A stretch of 64,000 nucleotides of DNA from Polaromonas sp. Its GTDB lineage: Bacteria; Pseudomonadota; Gammaproteobacteria; Burkholderiales; Burkholderiaceae_C. Location of the stretch: NCBI GenBank assembly GCA_025362315.1, contig JANYGP010000071.1, forward strand, positions 210,265-274,264, written 5' to 3'. Under the pieces are notes generated by a model. The model saw only the letters and a program-made list of their open reading frames with translations. It did not search any database and was not told the origin of the DNA. The position numbers and the translations under genes were made by a program. Numbering within the stretch: position 1 is the stretch's first letter; each line of letters opens with the position of its first letter. Positions 55,508-64,000 of this stretch are shown piece after piece.

Positions 55508-57832
55508 TCATTCAGCCCGCACGGGAACAAGAATTTCACGTTGGCCGCTGCCTGACATGGCACTGATCAAACCTGCTTTTTCCATTTCTTCCAACATTCG
55601 GGCCGAGCGGTTGTAGCCAATTTTCAAATGCCGCTGAACCAGTGAAATGGAAGCTTTGCGGTTTTTTAAAACAATTTCGACAGCCTGGTCGTACATCGGG
55701 TCCTTGTCACCGCCAACTTCACTGAGGTCGCCGCCCAGATCACCCCCCTCACCGTCCAGGACACCGCCCTCCAGAATGCCTTCAATGTAGTTGGGCTCGC
55801 CCTGCTCCTTCAGATAAGCCACAACGCGGTGGACTTCTTCATCGCTGACAAAAGCGCCATGCACCCGGATCGGGAAGCCCGTGCCGCTGGGCATGTACAG
55901 CATGTCGCCCATGCCCAGCAATGCCTCGGCGCCCATCTGGTCCAGGATGGTGCGGCTGTCAATCTTGCTGGAGACCTGAAACGACAGGCGGGTGGGAATG
56001 TTGGCTTTGATCAGGCCAGTGATCACGTCCACACTGGGGCGTTGGGTGGCCAAAATCAAGTGGATGCCGGCAGCGCGAGCCTTTTGCGCCAGCCGGGCAA
56101 TCAGCTCCTCAATCTTTTTGCCGACCACCATCATCAAATCGGCCAGCTCGTCAATCACCACCACAATGTAAGGCAGGCGCTCCAATGGCTCGGGCTGGTC
56201 CGGCGTCAGGCTGAAGGGGTTGCCAATCATCTCGCCACGCGCTTTGGCGTCATCGATTTTTACGTTGTAACCAGCCAGATTGCGCACCCCAAGTTTGCTC
56301 ATTAATTTGTAGCGCTTTTCCATCTCGGCCACGCACCAGTTCAAGCCGTGGGCAGCCTGGCGCATGTCAGTGACAACTGGACAAAGCAGGTGCGGAATGC
56401 CCTCGTAAACGCTCATTTCCAGCATTTTTGGGTCTATCAGGAGCAGCCGTACATCACGCGCATCAGCCTTGTACAAAAGGCTCAATATCATGGCGTTGAT
56501 GCCGACGGATTTGCCCGAACCCGTGGTACCCGCCACCAGGCAATGCGGCATTTTGGCCAGGTCGGCCACCACGGCGTGGCCAGCGATGTCTTTGCCCAGG
56601 CCCATGGTCAGCAGGCTTTTGGCTTCGTTGTAGATTTGCGAGCCCAAAATCTCGCTGAGCCGGATGGACTGTCGCTTGGCATTGGGCAGCTCCAGGGCCA
56701 TGTAATTTTTACCAGGAATGGTTTCAATCACGCGAATTGAAATCAGGCTCAGCGCACGCGCCAGGTCTTTGGCCAGACCGACCACCTGCGAGCCCTTGAC
56801 GCCGGTGGCCGGCTCAATTTCATACCGGGTGATCACGGGGCCCGGCGCTGCTGCCACCACGCGCACTTCGACACCGAAGTCCTTGAGTTTTTTCTCAATC
56901 AGACGCGAGGTCATCTCCAGCGTTTCAGGCGCAACGCCCTCCTGTTTGCCAGGTGCGCCGTCCAGCAAGTCAACTTGCGGCAGTTTTGAATCAGGCATGT
57001 CTTTGAACAGCGGTTTTTGCCGTTCCTTGACGATCCGCGTGCTCTGCGGCACATCCACAAAGGCAGGCTCAATCACCATCGGCACTGGGTGATGCACCTC
57101 CATGTCAATGCGCTCGTCTGTCAGGGTTTCTTCGCGTTCTCTGGCGGCTTTTTTACCGACTGCCAGGTCTTCAGCAATTTCACGTTTTTCACGCCGCAAT
57201 TCAATCAGGTTGCTGATCCATTCGCCCAAACGCTGGGCAGCCTGTGCCCAGGAAAATCCGAAAACAGCAGATGCTGCAATCACGCCAACAATGATCAGTG
57301 TCAACCCGGATCCTGCAAAACCCAACCATTTGACACTTGAGCTGCCCACCAGATAGCCCAAAGCGCCGCCTGCGTGGTCCGGCAAACGTGACTCAAACCT
57401 GTACAGACGTGACCACTCCAGAGCGGCACTGGCTGCAACCAGCACGGCCAAACCCACCCAAAATTTTGCCCGACGCAAATCGCCTGAGTTTGCGTGGCTG
57501 TTGTCACCCCGCAGCCATTGCGCCAGGGATGCCAGCCAGACACTCACGCCAACCGCCAGCAACCACCAGACTGAAAATCCCAACAAAAAGTAACTGGCAT
57601 CAGCCAGATAGGCTCCCAGCTTGCCTCCCCAGTTGTGGATGGTTGCGCCAACTTCGCCCGAAGTTGACCAGGCAGCGTCTTGAGCGGAATAACCCAGCAA
57701 AGAAAGGAGCCAGAAAACCAGCCCAAGCAAGGCCAGTAAAAGACCCACCTCCTGTGCAAAACGCCTGACGCCAACAGCAGGGGCATCAGAGCGTGAACTG
57801 CGTGTTTTCAGCGTGTCAAGTGAGTAGGTCAT
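55508..57832 (-). CDS. ftsK: DNA translocase FtsK
   Basis: Septal DNA pump of 774 residues that clears chromosome ends and activates XerCD. Four N-terminal membrane helices (from [18 protein letters not shown] to about residue 190) are followed by a short linker, the alpha/beta motor with [19 protein letters not shown] (Walker A) and [13 protein letters not shown] (Walker B), and a C-terminal gamma winged helix ([20 protein letters not shown]). It is shorter than E. coli FtsK because the linker is short, as is normal in betaproteobacteria. First gene of ftsK-lolA-rarA. Confidence 0.97.
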   Translation of the reverse strand: MTYSLDTLKTRSSRSDAPAVGVRRFAQEVGLLLALLGLVFWLLSLLGYSAQDAAWSTSGEVGATIHNWGGKLGAYLADASYFLLGFSVWWLLAVGVSVWLASLAQWLRGDNSHANSGDLRRAKFWVGLAVLVAASAALEWSRLYRFESRLPDHAGGALGYLVGSSSVKWLGFAGSGLTLIIVGVIAASAVFGFSWAQAAQRLGEWISNLIELRREKREIAEDLAVGKKAAREREETLTDERIDMEVHHPVPMVIEPAFVDVPQSTRIVKERQKPLFKDMPDSKLPQVDLLDGAPGKQEGVAPETLEMTSRLIEKKLKDFGVEVRVVAAAPGPVITRYEIEPATGVKGSQVVGLAKDLARALSLISIRVIETIPGKNYMALELPNAKRQSIRLSEILGSQIYNEAKSLLTMGLGKDIAGHAVVADLAKMPHCLVAGTTGSGKSVGINAMILSLLYKADARDVRLLLIDPKMLEMSVYEGIPHLLCPVVTDMRQAAHGLNWCVAEMEKRYKLMSKLGVRNLAGYNVKIDDAKARGEMIGNPFSLTPDQPEPLERLPYIVVVIDELADLMMVVGKKIEELIARLAQKARAAGIHLILATQRPSVDVITGLIKANIPTRLSFQVSSKIDSRTILDQMGAEALLGMGDMLYMPSGTGFPIRVHGAFVSDEEVHRVVAYLKEQGEPNYIEGILEGGVLDGEGGDLGGDLSEVGGDKDPMYDQAVEIVLKNRKASISLVQRHLKIGYNRSARMLEEMEKAGLISAMSGSGQREILVPVRAE

Positions 57833-57967
57833 AGGTTGGCGGATAGCTTACCGCATCAGGGTGACCAGCCACCCAGGTCATCCGATTTTTGAGGTAAAAA
57901 CTGCTGGCTGAATGACTCAGGACACTGTAAGAACCATTGCCTGATCAATCTTCATTTGCCTATTTGC

Positions 57968-58645
57968 CTATTCAATAGCGCCCAAGCGATCCTTGACGAC
58001 CATGGAGCCGTCAGTGCGGGTTTCAATAAATCCGCGCTCTTCAAGATCCTTCATGACCCGGCTGACCATCTCGCGCGAAGCGCCCACCATTTTGGCCAGA
58101 TCCTGGCGTGAGACCTTGTCCCGAATCACGGCATTGCCTTCAGCATCTTCAACAGCAAATTCCAGCAGCGCTCTGGCCACCCGGCCGTACACATCCATCA
58201 GGGCCAAAGATTCAATTTTGCGGTCTGCATGGCGCAGGCGCTGCACCAGTCCTTTCATGACGGCGTAAGCCATGGAAGAGTTTTCAGGCAGGCACCGGGC
58301 AAACTCAAGTCGCCCCAACACCAGCACATCGGTTTGTACTTCCGCCCGGACGGTGGCTGAGTGGGGTTCGTTGTCAATCAGACTCATTTCGCCGATGTAG
58401 TCACCAGGCTGCATGGTGGCCAAGATCACTTCCCGCCCACGCGTGTCGGTGGTGATGACGCGCGCTCTGCCTGTCAAAATAATGGCCAGCGAGTTCGATT
58501 TTTTACCCTGTTCAACAATGGCCTCGCCACGTTTAAAACGTGATTTGATGACGGCTTGAGCAACCGATTCTGCCTGGCTGGCTGTCAACATGGAAAACAG
58601 AGGCACCCTGCGAATCAGTTCTAGGTTGGACACCATTGTTGACAT
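57968..58645 (-). CDS. Crp/Fnr-family transcription regulator
   Basis: Regulator of 225 residues. The N-terminal cyclic-nucleotide-binding fold (FSMLTASQAESVAQAVIKSRF, GDYIGEMSLIDNEPHSATVRA) lacks the N-terminal Cys cluster of Fnr, so it is not an iron-sulfur oxygen sensor. The C-terminal helix-turn-helix is VSRQDLAKMVGASREMVSRVMKDL. The GEMSLIDxxPHSATVRA loop resembles a phosphate-binding cassette, suggesting a nucleotide ligand, but this is inference. The start is MSTMVSNLEL at 58645, with AAGGA upstream. It faces trxB across 162 bases. Confidence 0.9.
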   Translation of the reverse strand: MSTMVSNLELIRRVPLFSMLTASQAESVAQAVIKSRFKRGEAIVEQGKKSNSLAIILTGRARVITTDTRGREVILATMQPGDYIGEMSLIDNEPHSATVRAEVQTDVLVLGRLEFARCLPENSSMAYAVMKGLVQRLRHADRKIESLALMDVYGRVARALLEFAVEDAEGNAVIRDKVSRQDLAKMVGASREMVSRVMKDLEERGFIETRTDGSMVVKDRLGAIE

Positions 58646-58771
58646 TTTTTTCCTTTGACCTTGATACAGATACGCATAACCCGCGTCTTTACAATCCACG
58701 ACTCGACCGCATATCAATCAGTGAAACCGCCGTTGGTGGCGATCTCAATATTTTCCGACAGTTGACTTTAA

Positions 58772-59752
<981 letters not shown>

Positions 59753-59779
59753 ACTGAAGACCCCTGCCCGGTCTCAGGC

Positions 59780-59785
59780 TATAAT
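59780..59785 (+). promoter_or_regulatory. Putative -10 box for rpmB-rpmG
   Basis: TATAAT, 80 bases before the rpmB ATG. No -35 at 16-18 bases is convincing (TTGAAC at 59749 is 25 bases away). The leader between it and rpmB includes a ccgggcc-acac-ggccg hairpin. Confidence 0.45.
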
Positions 59786-59864
59786 CAAAGGCTACGCCGA
59801 AAACCGGGCCACACGGCCGTTTTACGGCATTTCATTTTTTACAAATTTTTTAACGGAGCTGCTC

Positions 59865-60098
59865 ATGGCACGCGTCTGTCAGGTAACGGGTAAAGGCCCG
59901 ATGGTTGGAAACAACGTTTCCCATGCCAACAACAAAACCAAGCGTCGGTTCATGCCCAATTTGCAGTACCGCCGCATTTGGGTTGAGACTGAAAACCGCT
60001 GGATACGTTTGCGTATCACCGGCGCTGGTCTGCGTTTGATTGACAAAAAGGGTATTGATGCTGTCCTGGTGGACTTGCGTGCCCGCGGTGAAGTTTAA
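59865..60098 (+). CDS. rpmB: 50S ribosomal protein L28
   Basis: Protein of 77 residues, [20 protein letters not shown] at the start, then [12 protein letters not shown] and the basic [13 protein letters not shown] segment. The Cys in RVCQVTGK is the only one of the possible zinc Cys, so this is the zinc-free type. GGAG lies before the ATG. Followed by rpmG 11 bases on. Confidence 0.97.
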   Translation: MARVCQVTGKGPMVGNNVSHANNKTKRRFMPNLQYRRIWVETENRWIRLRITGAGLRLIDKKGIDAVLVDLRARGEV

Positions 60099-60109
60099 GG
60101 AAGACGATC

Positions 60110-60277
60110 ATGGCTAAAGGCGCACGCGAAAAAATCAAGCTGGAATCAACTGCCGGCACGGGTCACTTTTACACGACCACCAAAAACAAAAAAACCACGC
60201 CAGATAAAATGTTGATCATGAAATTTGATCCCAAGGCTCGCAAACATGTGGAATACAAAGAAATCAAGTTGAAGTAA
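60110..60277 (+). CDS. rpmG: 50S ribosomal protein L33
   Basis: Protein of 55 residues starting [20 protein letters not shown], then [14 protein letters not shown] and [18 protein letters not shown]. The Cys pairs of zinc-type L33 are absent. AAGGAAG is the ribosome site. It forms the usual rpmBG pair and ends at a terminator. Confidence 0.97.
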   Translation: MAKGAREKIKLESTAGTGHFYTTTKNKKTTPDKMLIMKFDPKARKHVEYKEIKLK

Positions 60278-60290
60278 TTCGCACTTGAAC

Positions 60291-60326
60291 AAAAACCGCT
60301 GGCAGCAATGCGCAGCGGTTTTTTTA
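60291..60326 (+). terminator. Rho-independent terminator of rpmBG
   Basis: ACCGCTG...CAGCGGT stem with a preceding A run and a following run of seven T, 14 bases after the rpmG stop. Confidence 0.88.
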
Positions 60327-60389
60327 CGTCTGCACTTTTAAAGGAAATCTGCAAACAGGCTCGATACTGCAGGCCAGCAATTCAGGCAA

Positions 60390-60422
60390 TAAAAAAACCG
60401 CCCTGAAATTAATCCGGGCGGC
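60390..60422 (-). terminator. Rho-independent terminator of the desaturase gene
   Basis: On the minus strand, CCGCCC...GGGCGG followed by seven T, 20 bases after the desaturase stop. It faces the rpmBG terminator back to back. Confidence 0.85.
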
Positions 60423-60441
60423 TGCTTCAAAGCAAAAATCT

Positions 60442-61641
60442 TCAGGCTCTGGCTGCCCGCAATTTGAGTGAAAATTCATTGAGTGCTGCAATACCGCTTT
60501 GTTCTGCACGATGACACCAGGCCTGCAAATCAGCAGTCAGCTGCTCTCGCGACGCAGAAGTTGTCAGCCACATTTGACGCAATTCTTCCCGCATCGTCAC
60601 CATTTTGTCCAGGACAGGATGCTCCGCCCTGACTTGCGCCAGCTGCAGTTTTGCAGCCGCGGGCACTTTGTCATCGTCCCGATGCAGCCAGCGGTTGGCG
60701 GCACGCAGGACTGACGAGTCCGCGTTTCTGGATTTCAATGCCAGAACTTCAGCCTTGCCTGCATCACGCAAAGCCCGTGCAAAGCCTGCCATGACTTCAT
60801 AGCGATGCGCAATCAAGGCTTCCAGAGTTTTTTCGTCTGCAACCGGCTGGATGCTGCCGAGTTGAAGCTTGGGCGGCACTTTCTTGACCTTGGCCAACCC
60901 GACAACTTCAAGCGCACGGATGTAACCCCAGCCAATGTCGAACTCGTATGGTTTGACTGAAAATTTAGCAGACGTCGGGTAGGTGTGGTGGTTGTTGTGC
61001 AACTCCTCGCCGCCGATCATGATGCCCCACGGCGAAATGTTGGTGCTGGCGTCAGGCGCCTCAAAGTTGCGATAACCCCAATAATGCCCAATGCCGTTGA
61101 TGATGCCTGCCGCAGTGACTGGAATCCACATCATTTGCACAGCCCAGACAGCCAGGCCCGCGACCCCAAACAAAGCCAGGTTGATGATCATCATCAACCC
61201 CACACCTTGCCAGCTGAACCGGGTGTAAAGATTGCGTTCTATCCAGTCGTTGGGTGTGCCATGACCAAATTTGCTCATGGTTTGCTTGTTTTTGCTTTCG
61301 GCGCGGTACAGCTCTGCACCTTCCCAAAATACTTTTTTGATGCCATGCGCCTGTGGGCTGTGCGGATCTTCTGACGTTTCGCATTTGGCATGGTGTTTGC
61401 GATGAATGGACACCCATTCCTTGGTCACCTGACCAGTTCCCAGCCACAGCCACAGGCGGAAAAAATGGGCAGGAATCGCATGCAGGTCCATCGCCCGATG
61501 CGCCTGATGGCGGTGCAGGTAAATCGTCACACTGGCGATGGTGATGTGGGTTGTCACCAGTGTGTACAAAATAATTTGCCACCAGCTTGCTGCCAGTAAG
61601 CCGTGTGCCAGCCATTCAAGGCCAGCATTCAATAACAACAT
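60442..61641 (-). CDS. Membrane fatty acid desaturase (acyl-CoA/acyl-lipid type)
   Basis: Di-iron membrane desaturase of 399 residues. The three His boxes are HRHQAH, HRKHH and HNNHH (EELHNNHHTYPTSAKFS), with hydrophobic segments before and between. It introduces a double bond, probably delta-9, into membrane fatty acids. The C-terminal about 120 residues are a helical polar extension (RNADSSVLRAANRWLHRD, EELRQMWL) beyond the desaturase core. A well-formed promoter lies upstream with an inverted repeat at the start site, suggesting control by a repressor. Confidence 0.93.
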   Translation of the reverse strand: MLLLNAGLEWLAHGLLAASWWQIILYTLVTTHITIASVTIYLHRHQAHRAMDLHAIPAHFFRLWLWLGTGQVTKEWVSIHRKHHAKCETSEDPHSPQAHGIKKVFWEGAELYRAESKNKQTMSKFGHGTPNDWIERNLYTRFSWQGVGLMMIINLALFGVAGLAVWAVQMMWIPVTAAGIINGIGHYWGYRNFEAPDASTNISPWGIMIGGEELHNNHHTYPTSAKFSVKPYEFDIGWGYIRALEVVGLAKVKKVPPKLQLGSIQPVADEKTLEALIAHRYEVMAGFARALRDAGKAEVLALKSRNADSSVLRAANRWLHRDDDKVPAAAKLQLAQVRAEHPVLDKMVTMREELRQMWLTTSASREQLTADLQAWCHRAEQSGIAALNEFSLKLRAARA

Positions 61642-61676
61642 AAAAGTCCTTAAAACAAGAGCTGTCCATGCCAGCT

Positions 61677-61698
61677 GATGCAGGCATGAAAATTTGGT
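61677..61698 (-). promoter_or_regulatory. Candidate operator at the desaturase start site
   Basis: CATGCC-N10-GGCATG, a perfect 6-base inverted repeat beginning about seven bases after the -10 box, where a bound repressor would block initiation. No regulator gene is adjacent. Confidence 0.45.
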
Positions 61699-61704
61699 TA
61701 CGTT

Positions 61705-61733
61705 ATTCTAGTTCAACCCATGAAAAATTTCAA
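61705..61733 (-). promoter_or_regulatory. Promoter of the desaturase gene
   Basis: On the minus strand, -35 TTGAAA (61733-61728), a spacer of exactly 17 bases and -10 TAGAAT (61710-61705). It lies 64 bases before the start codon. Confidence 0.6.
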
Positions 61734-61829
61734 AGAGCCTTGAATCGGACCTCTAATTGAAATTTGTCAGGAAAATTCGACAAAACACGTCAACTGTAAA
61801 TAACTTGCAATCATCTTGCATTAAAAATA

Positions 61830-63083
61830 TTAATTCTTTTGCCATACAGCCGCAAAAAACCCGTCTGTATGATGCATGTGTGGCCACAGTCTCAAGTAAG
61901 GGCCGAAACACAGTTTTGCTGCATCTTCAACCCCGGCATGGGTTAACAAAGGAGCAGCTTCAAGAACGCTAAAGTCTTTGTTAGCGGCTGTAAATGCTTC
62001 TGCGATGTCTTCATTCTCATTGCGCAAAACACTGCAGGTTGCATAAACCAGCCGTCCACCCGGTTTCAAAAGCCGCGCAGCGTTTTGCAAAATGGCTGTC
62101 TGTTTGACAACCATCTCTTCGATAGTTTTGGGAGTTTGCCGCCATTTCAAGTCAGGATTGCGCCGCAACGTGCCCAAGCCCGAGCATGGCGAATCAACCA
62201 ATACCCGGTCAATCTTGCCTGCCAGTCGCTTGATGCGGTCATCACGTTCATGCGCAATCGCCACGGGATGCACATTGGACAAGCCGCTGCGCGCCAGACG
62301 CGGTTTAAGCGCCGCCAGCCTGTGGCCTGAGGTGTCAAAGGCGTACAAGCGCCCTGTGCTGCGCATGGTTGCGCCAATAGCAAGCGTTTTGCCGCCTGCG
62401 CCAGCGCAAAAGTCCACCACCATCTCGCCGCGCTTGGCCTCCACCAGCAGTGCCAGCAGTTGCGAGCCTTCGTCCTGCACCTCGATTGCGCCGCGCGTAA
62501 AAGCATCAAGCTTGCCCAACTGCGATTTGTCAGCCAACCGCAACCCCCAAGGTGAATACGGTGTCGCTTCCGTTTTTAGCCCTGACTTGCTGAGTTCTTT
62601 TTGAATATCGGCGCGCTTGTCTTTTAGCGTGTTGACACGCAAGTCCAGCCCCGCAGGTGCATTCAGGCTTTCCACCAGCGGCCAAAAGTCATCCCCCAAT
62701 TGCGTTTTGAGCGGCTCCACCAGCCAGTTGGGCAGGTTGTGGCGATGCAGCTCCATCAGATCTTCGGTTTTAACCTGGTCACAGCGCTTGAGCCAATCTA
62801 TCTCCTGATCAGTCAGCGCTGCCATCAAAAATTCACGGTCAGCCGCAAACCCAAGAATCGCCAACCTGCGTTCAGGCGCGCCATAACCATGTTGGGCCAG
62901 GTAGGTGTACAAATTTTTCTTGCGAAGCACGCCGTATACCGTTTCGGCCAGCGTGGCACGCTCACGCGGCCCGAGACGAAACTCACGAAAATACTTCGAC
63001 AACATCATGTCGGCGGGCTGGTCAAATTTAAGAACGTGCTTGAGCAGGTCAGAGCAACTGTCGAGAAGGGCTTTAGGATGCAT
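61830..63083 (-). CDS. RsmB/NOL1-type rRNA cytosine-C5 methyltransferase
   Basis: RNA m5C methyltransferase of 417 residues. An N-terminal helical part (about 1-130) is followed by the catalytic domain with VVDFCAGAGGKTLAIG (SAM), the motif IV Cys in DSPCSGLGTLRRNPD and the catalytic Cys in YATCSVLRNENED. E. coli RsmB acts on C967 of 16S rRNA; here the N-terminal NusB-like domain is reduced, so the site is uncertain. The start is ATG 63083 (MHPKALLDS); the longer frame runs into the divergent DUF1653 gene. Confidence 0.9.
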   Translation of the reverse strand: MHPKALLDSCSDLLKHVLKFDQPADMMLSKYFREFRLGPRERATLAETVYGVLRKKNLYTYLAQHGYGAPERRLAILGFAADREFLMAALTDQEIDWLKRCDQVKTEDLMELHRHNLPNWLVEPLKTQLGDDFWPLVESLNAPAGLDLRVNTLKDKRADIQKELSKSGLKTEATPYSPWGLRLADKSQLGKLDAFTRGAIEVQDEGSQLLALLVEAKRGEMVVDFCAGAGGKTLAIGATMRSTGRLYAFDTSGHRLAALKPRLARSGLSNVHPVAIAHERDDRIKRLAGKIDRVLVDSPCSGLGTLRRNPDLKWRQTPKTIEEMVVKQTAILQNAARLLKPGGRLVYATCSVLRNENEDIAEAFTAANKDFSVLEAAPLLTHAGVEDAAKLCFGPYLRLWPHMHHTDGFFAAVWQKN

Positions 63084-63128
63084 AGCACTACATTGTCCCA
63101 TCACACTCTTTTTAAAGTCTTGCAGCAC

Positions 63129-63380
63129 ATGTCCGAACAACTCCCACCGCTCATCCTTACTCCGCCAGGCCTTTACAAACACCACAAAGGCATGCTGTAT
63201 GAGGTGATTGGCACGGTGCGCCACAGTGAAGACTTGAGTCCGATGACGCTGTACCGCGCTTTGTATGGAGAACGCGGCCTATGGGTGCGACCAGCAGCAA
63301 TGTTCAATGAAGACGTGATGGTTGATGGGGTGCACCAGCCGCGATTCAGACTTCAACCTGCCGGACAGCCTGAAAAATAA
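63129..63380 (+). CDS. DUF1653 protein
   Basis: Protein of 83 residues: TPPGLYKHHKGMLYEVIGTV, RHSEDLSPMTLYRALYGERG and LWVRPAAMFNEDV, the full DUF1653 pattern (a small beta-barrel of unknown function). It starts 45 bases from the divergent methyltransferase gene and ends 24 bases before prfC. Confidence 0.88.
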   Translation: MSEQLPPLILTPPGLYKHHKGMLYEVIGTVRHSEDLSPMTLYRALYGERGLWVRPAAMFNEDVMVDGVHQPRFRLQPAGQPEK

Positions 63381-63404
63381 ACGCGTCGCCGATAATCACT
63401 GGTT

Positions 63405-64000
63405 ATGTCTGAATTACCCGTGACTGAAATTGAAAAACAGGTCAAACGCCGCCGCACGTTTGCCATCATCTCCCACCCCGATGCGGGTAAAACAACGCTG
63501 ACTGAAAAGCTGCTGCTGTTTTCGGGAGCGATTCAAATTGCTGGCAGTGTGAAAGCCCGCAAAGCTGCGCGCCACGCCACATCTGACTGGATGGAAATTG
63601 AAAAGCAGCGCGGCATTTCGGTCGCGTCATCGGTCATGCAGATGGAATACCGCGATTGCGTCATCAACCTGCTGGACACTCCAGGTCACCAGGACTTTTC
63701 AGAAGACACCTACCGCGTTTTAACTGCTGTTGATGCAGCGCTGATGGTCATTGATGCGGCCAATGGCGTGGAGCCCCAAACGCGCCGGCTGCTGCAAGTC
63801 TGCCGGGCGCGTGGCACGCCAATTTTGACCTTCGTCAACAAGATGGATCGCGAGGTGCAAGACCCGATGACGGTGATGGACGAGATTGAACGCGAGCTGG
63901 GCATGGCCGTGGTGCCGTTCACCTGGCCAGTGGGCATGGGCAAACTTTTCCATGGCGTGTACGACCGCCGTGAAGACCGGATGCGCGTGTTCAGCCCCGG
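63405..64000 (+). CDS. prfC: Peptide chain release factor 3, 5' part (runs off window)
   Basis: Translational GTPase that recycles RF1/RF2. The first 198 codons are present, with no stop: P-loop [15 protein letters not shown], switch [26 protein letters not shown] and the guanine motif VNKMDRE. The DFSEDTYR string separates RF3 from EF-G. The rest of the roughly 530-residue protein lies beyond the window. Confidence 0.97.
   Translation, partial: MSELPVTEIEKQVKRRRTFAIISHPDAGKTTLTEKLLLFSGAIQIAGSVKARKAARHATSDWMEIEKQRGISVASSVMQMEYRDCVINLLDTPGHQDFSEDTYRVLTAVDAALMVIDAANGVEPQTRRLLQVCRARGTPILTFVNKMDREVQDPMTVMDEIERELGMAVVPFTWPVGMGKLFHGVYDRREDRMRVFSP

Overview
This window looks like a chromosomal segment of a betaproteobacterium of the order Burkholderiales, most likely family Comamonadaceae (Rhodoferax/Polaromonas-like). 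The grounds are the gene order (hemCDXY facing ppc; pilG-pilH-pilI-pilJ-chpA next to rubredoxin, thiD and hemL; dusB-fis-purH; ftsK-lolA-rarA facing trxB; rpmB-rpmG), the protein sequences, and two dispersed repeat families of a kind I associate with that family. The genus is inference.

Layout. 1-2666: 3' part of rne. 2797-7115 (minus): hemY, hemX, hemD and hemC, a heme operon with overlapping stops and starts. 7161-10103: ppc, facing hemC. 10104-13035: an accessory patch with a 7-copy tandem octamer, a SAM methyltransferase and a heme-oxygenase-like di-iron protein. 13036-23461 (minus): rubredoxin and the Pil-Chp chemosensory system (pilG, pilH, pilI, pilJ and a 2131-residue ChpA). 23556-27445: thiD, hemL and an orphan TAXI solute-binding protein. 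27675-30573 (minus): purH, fis, dusB. 30683-34026: a YqaA-type membrane protein, an S4/pseudouridine-synthase-like protein without the catalytic Asp, ychF and a MOSC protein. 34105-40276 (plus): UbiH-like hydroxylase, dsbC, photolyase-like FAD protein, DUF3429 protein, M61 peptidase, enoyl-CoA hydratase. 40473-42519: tRNA-Met(CAT), a secreted unknown protein, miaB. 42520-44215: a gene-poor accessory island with a small HNH protein, an intact HigA-like antitoxin, its toxin gene killed by two in-frame TAA codons, and a large inverted repeat. 44216-49041: FecR-domain protein, then livFGMH (minus). 49231-53226 (minus): a PQQ-type dehydrogenase, a cytochrome c and a YncD/PqqU-like TonB receptor. 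53377-57832 (minus): rarA, lolA, ftsK. 57968-60277: Crp/Fnr regulator, trxB, rpmB, rpmG. 60442-63083 (minus): desaturase and an RsmB-type methyltransferase. 63129-64000: DUF1653 protein and the 5' part of prfC.

How genes work together. hemL and hemCDXY cover two parts of heme synthesis by the C5 route. The Pil-Chp genes form a complete sensory chain from receptor (PilJ) through coupling protein (PilI) and kinase (ChpA) to response regulators (PilG, PilH). The dehydrogenase, cytochrome c and receptor at 49-53 kb read as one unit that could import PQQ, load an apo-dehydrogenase and carry off its electrons.

Most unusual signal. A roughly 60-bp dispersed repeat (called family A here) occurs about nine times. 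Five copies lie inside protein genes (rne, hemD, the photolyase-like gene, rarA, lolA). Four of these are read in the same orientation and frame and give related peptides; the fifth is read in the opposite orientation and makes up the signal-peptide core of LolA. A second, GC-rich family (B) is inserted in frame in ppc and occurs three more times between genes. This resembles the palindromic elements that have colonised Rickettsia genes. The methyltransferase/di-iron oxygenase pair at 10-13 kb is the best candidate for an uncharacterised enzymatic system.
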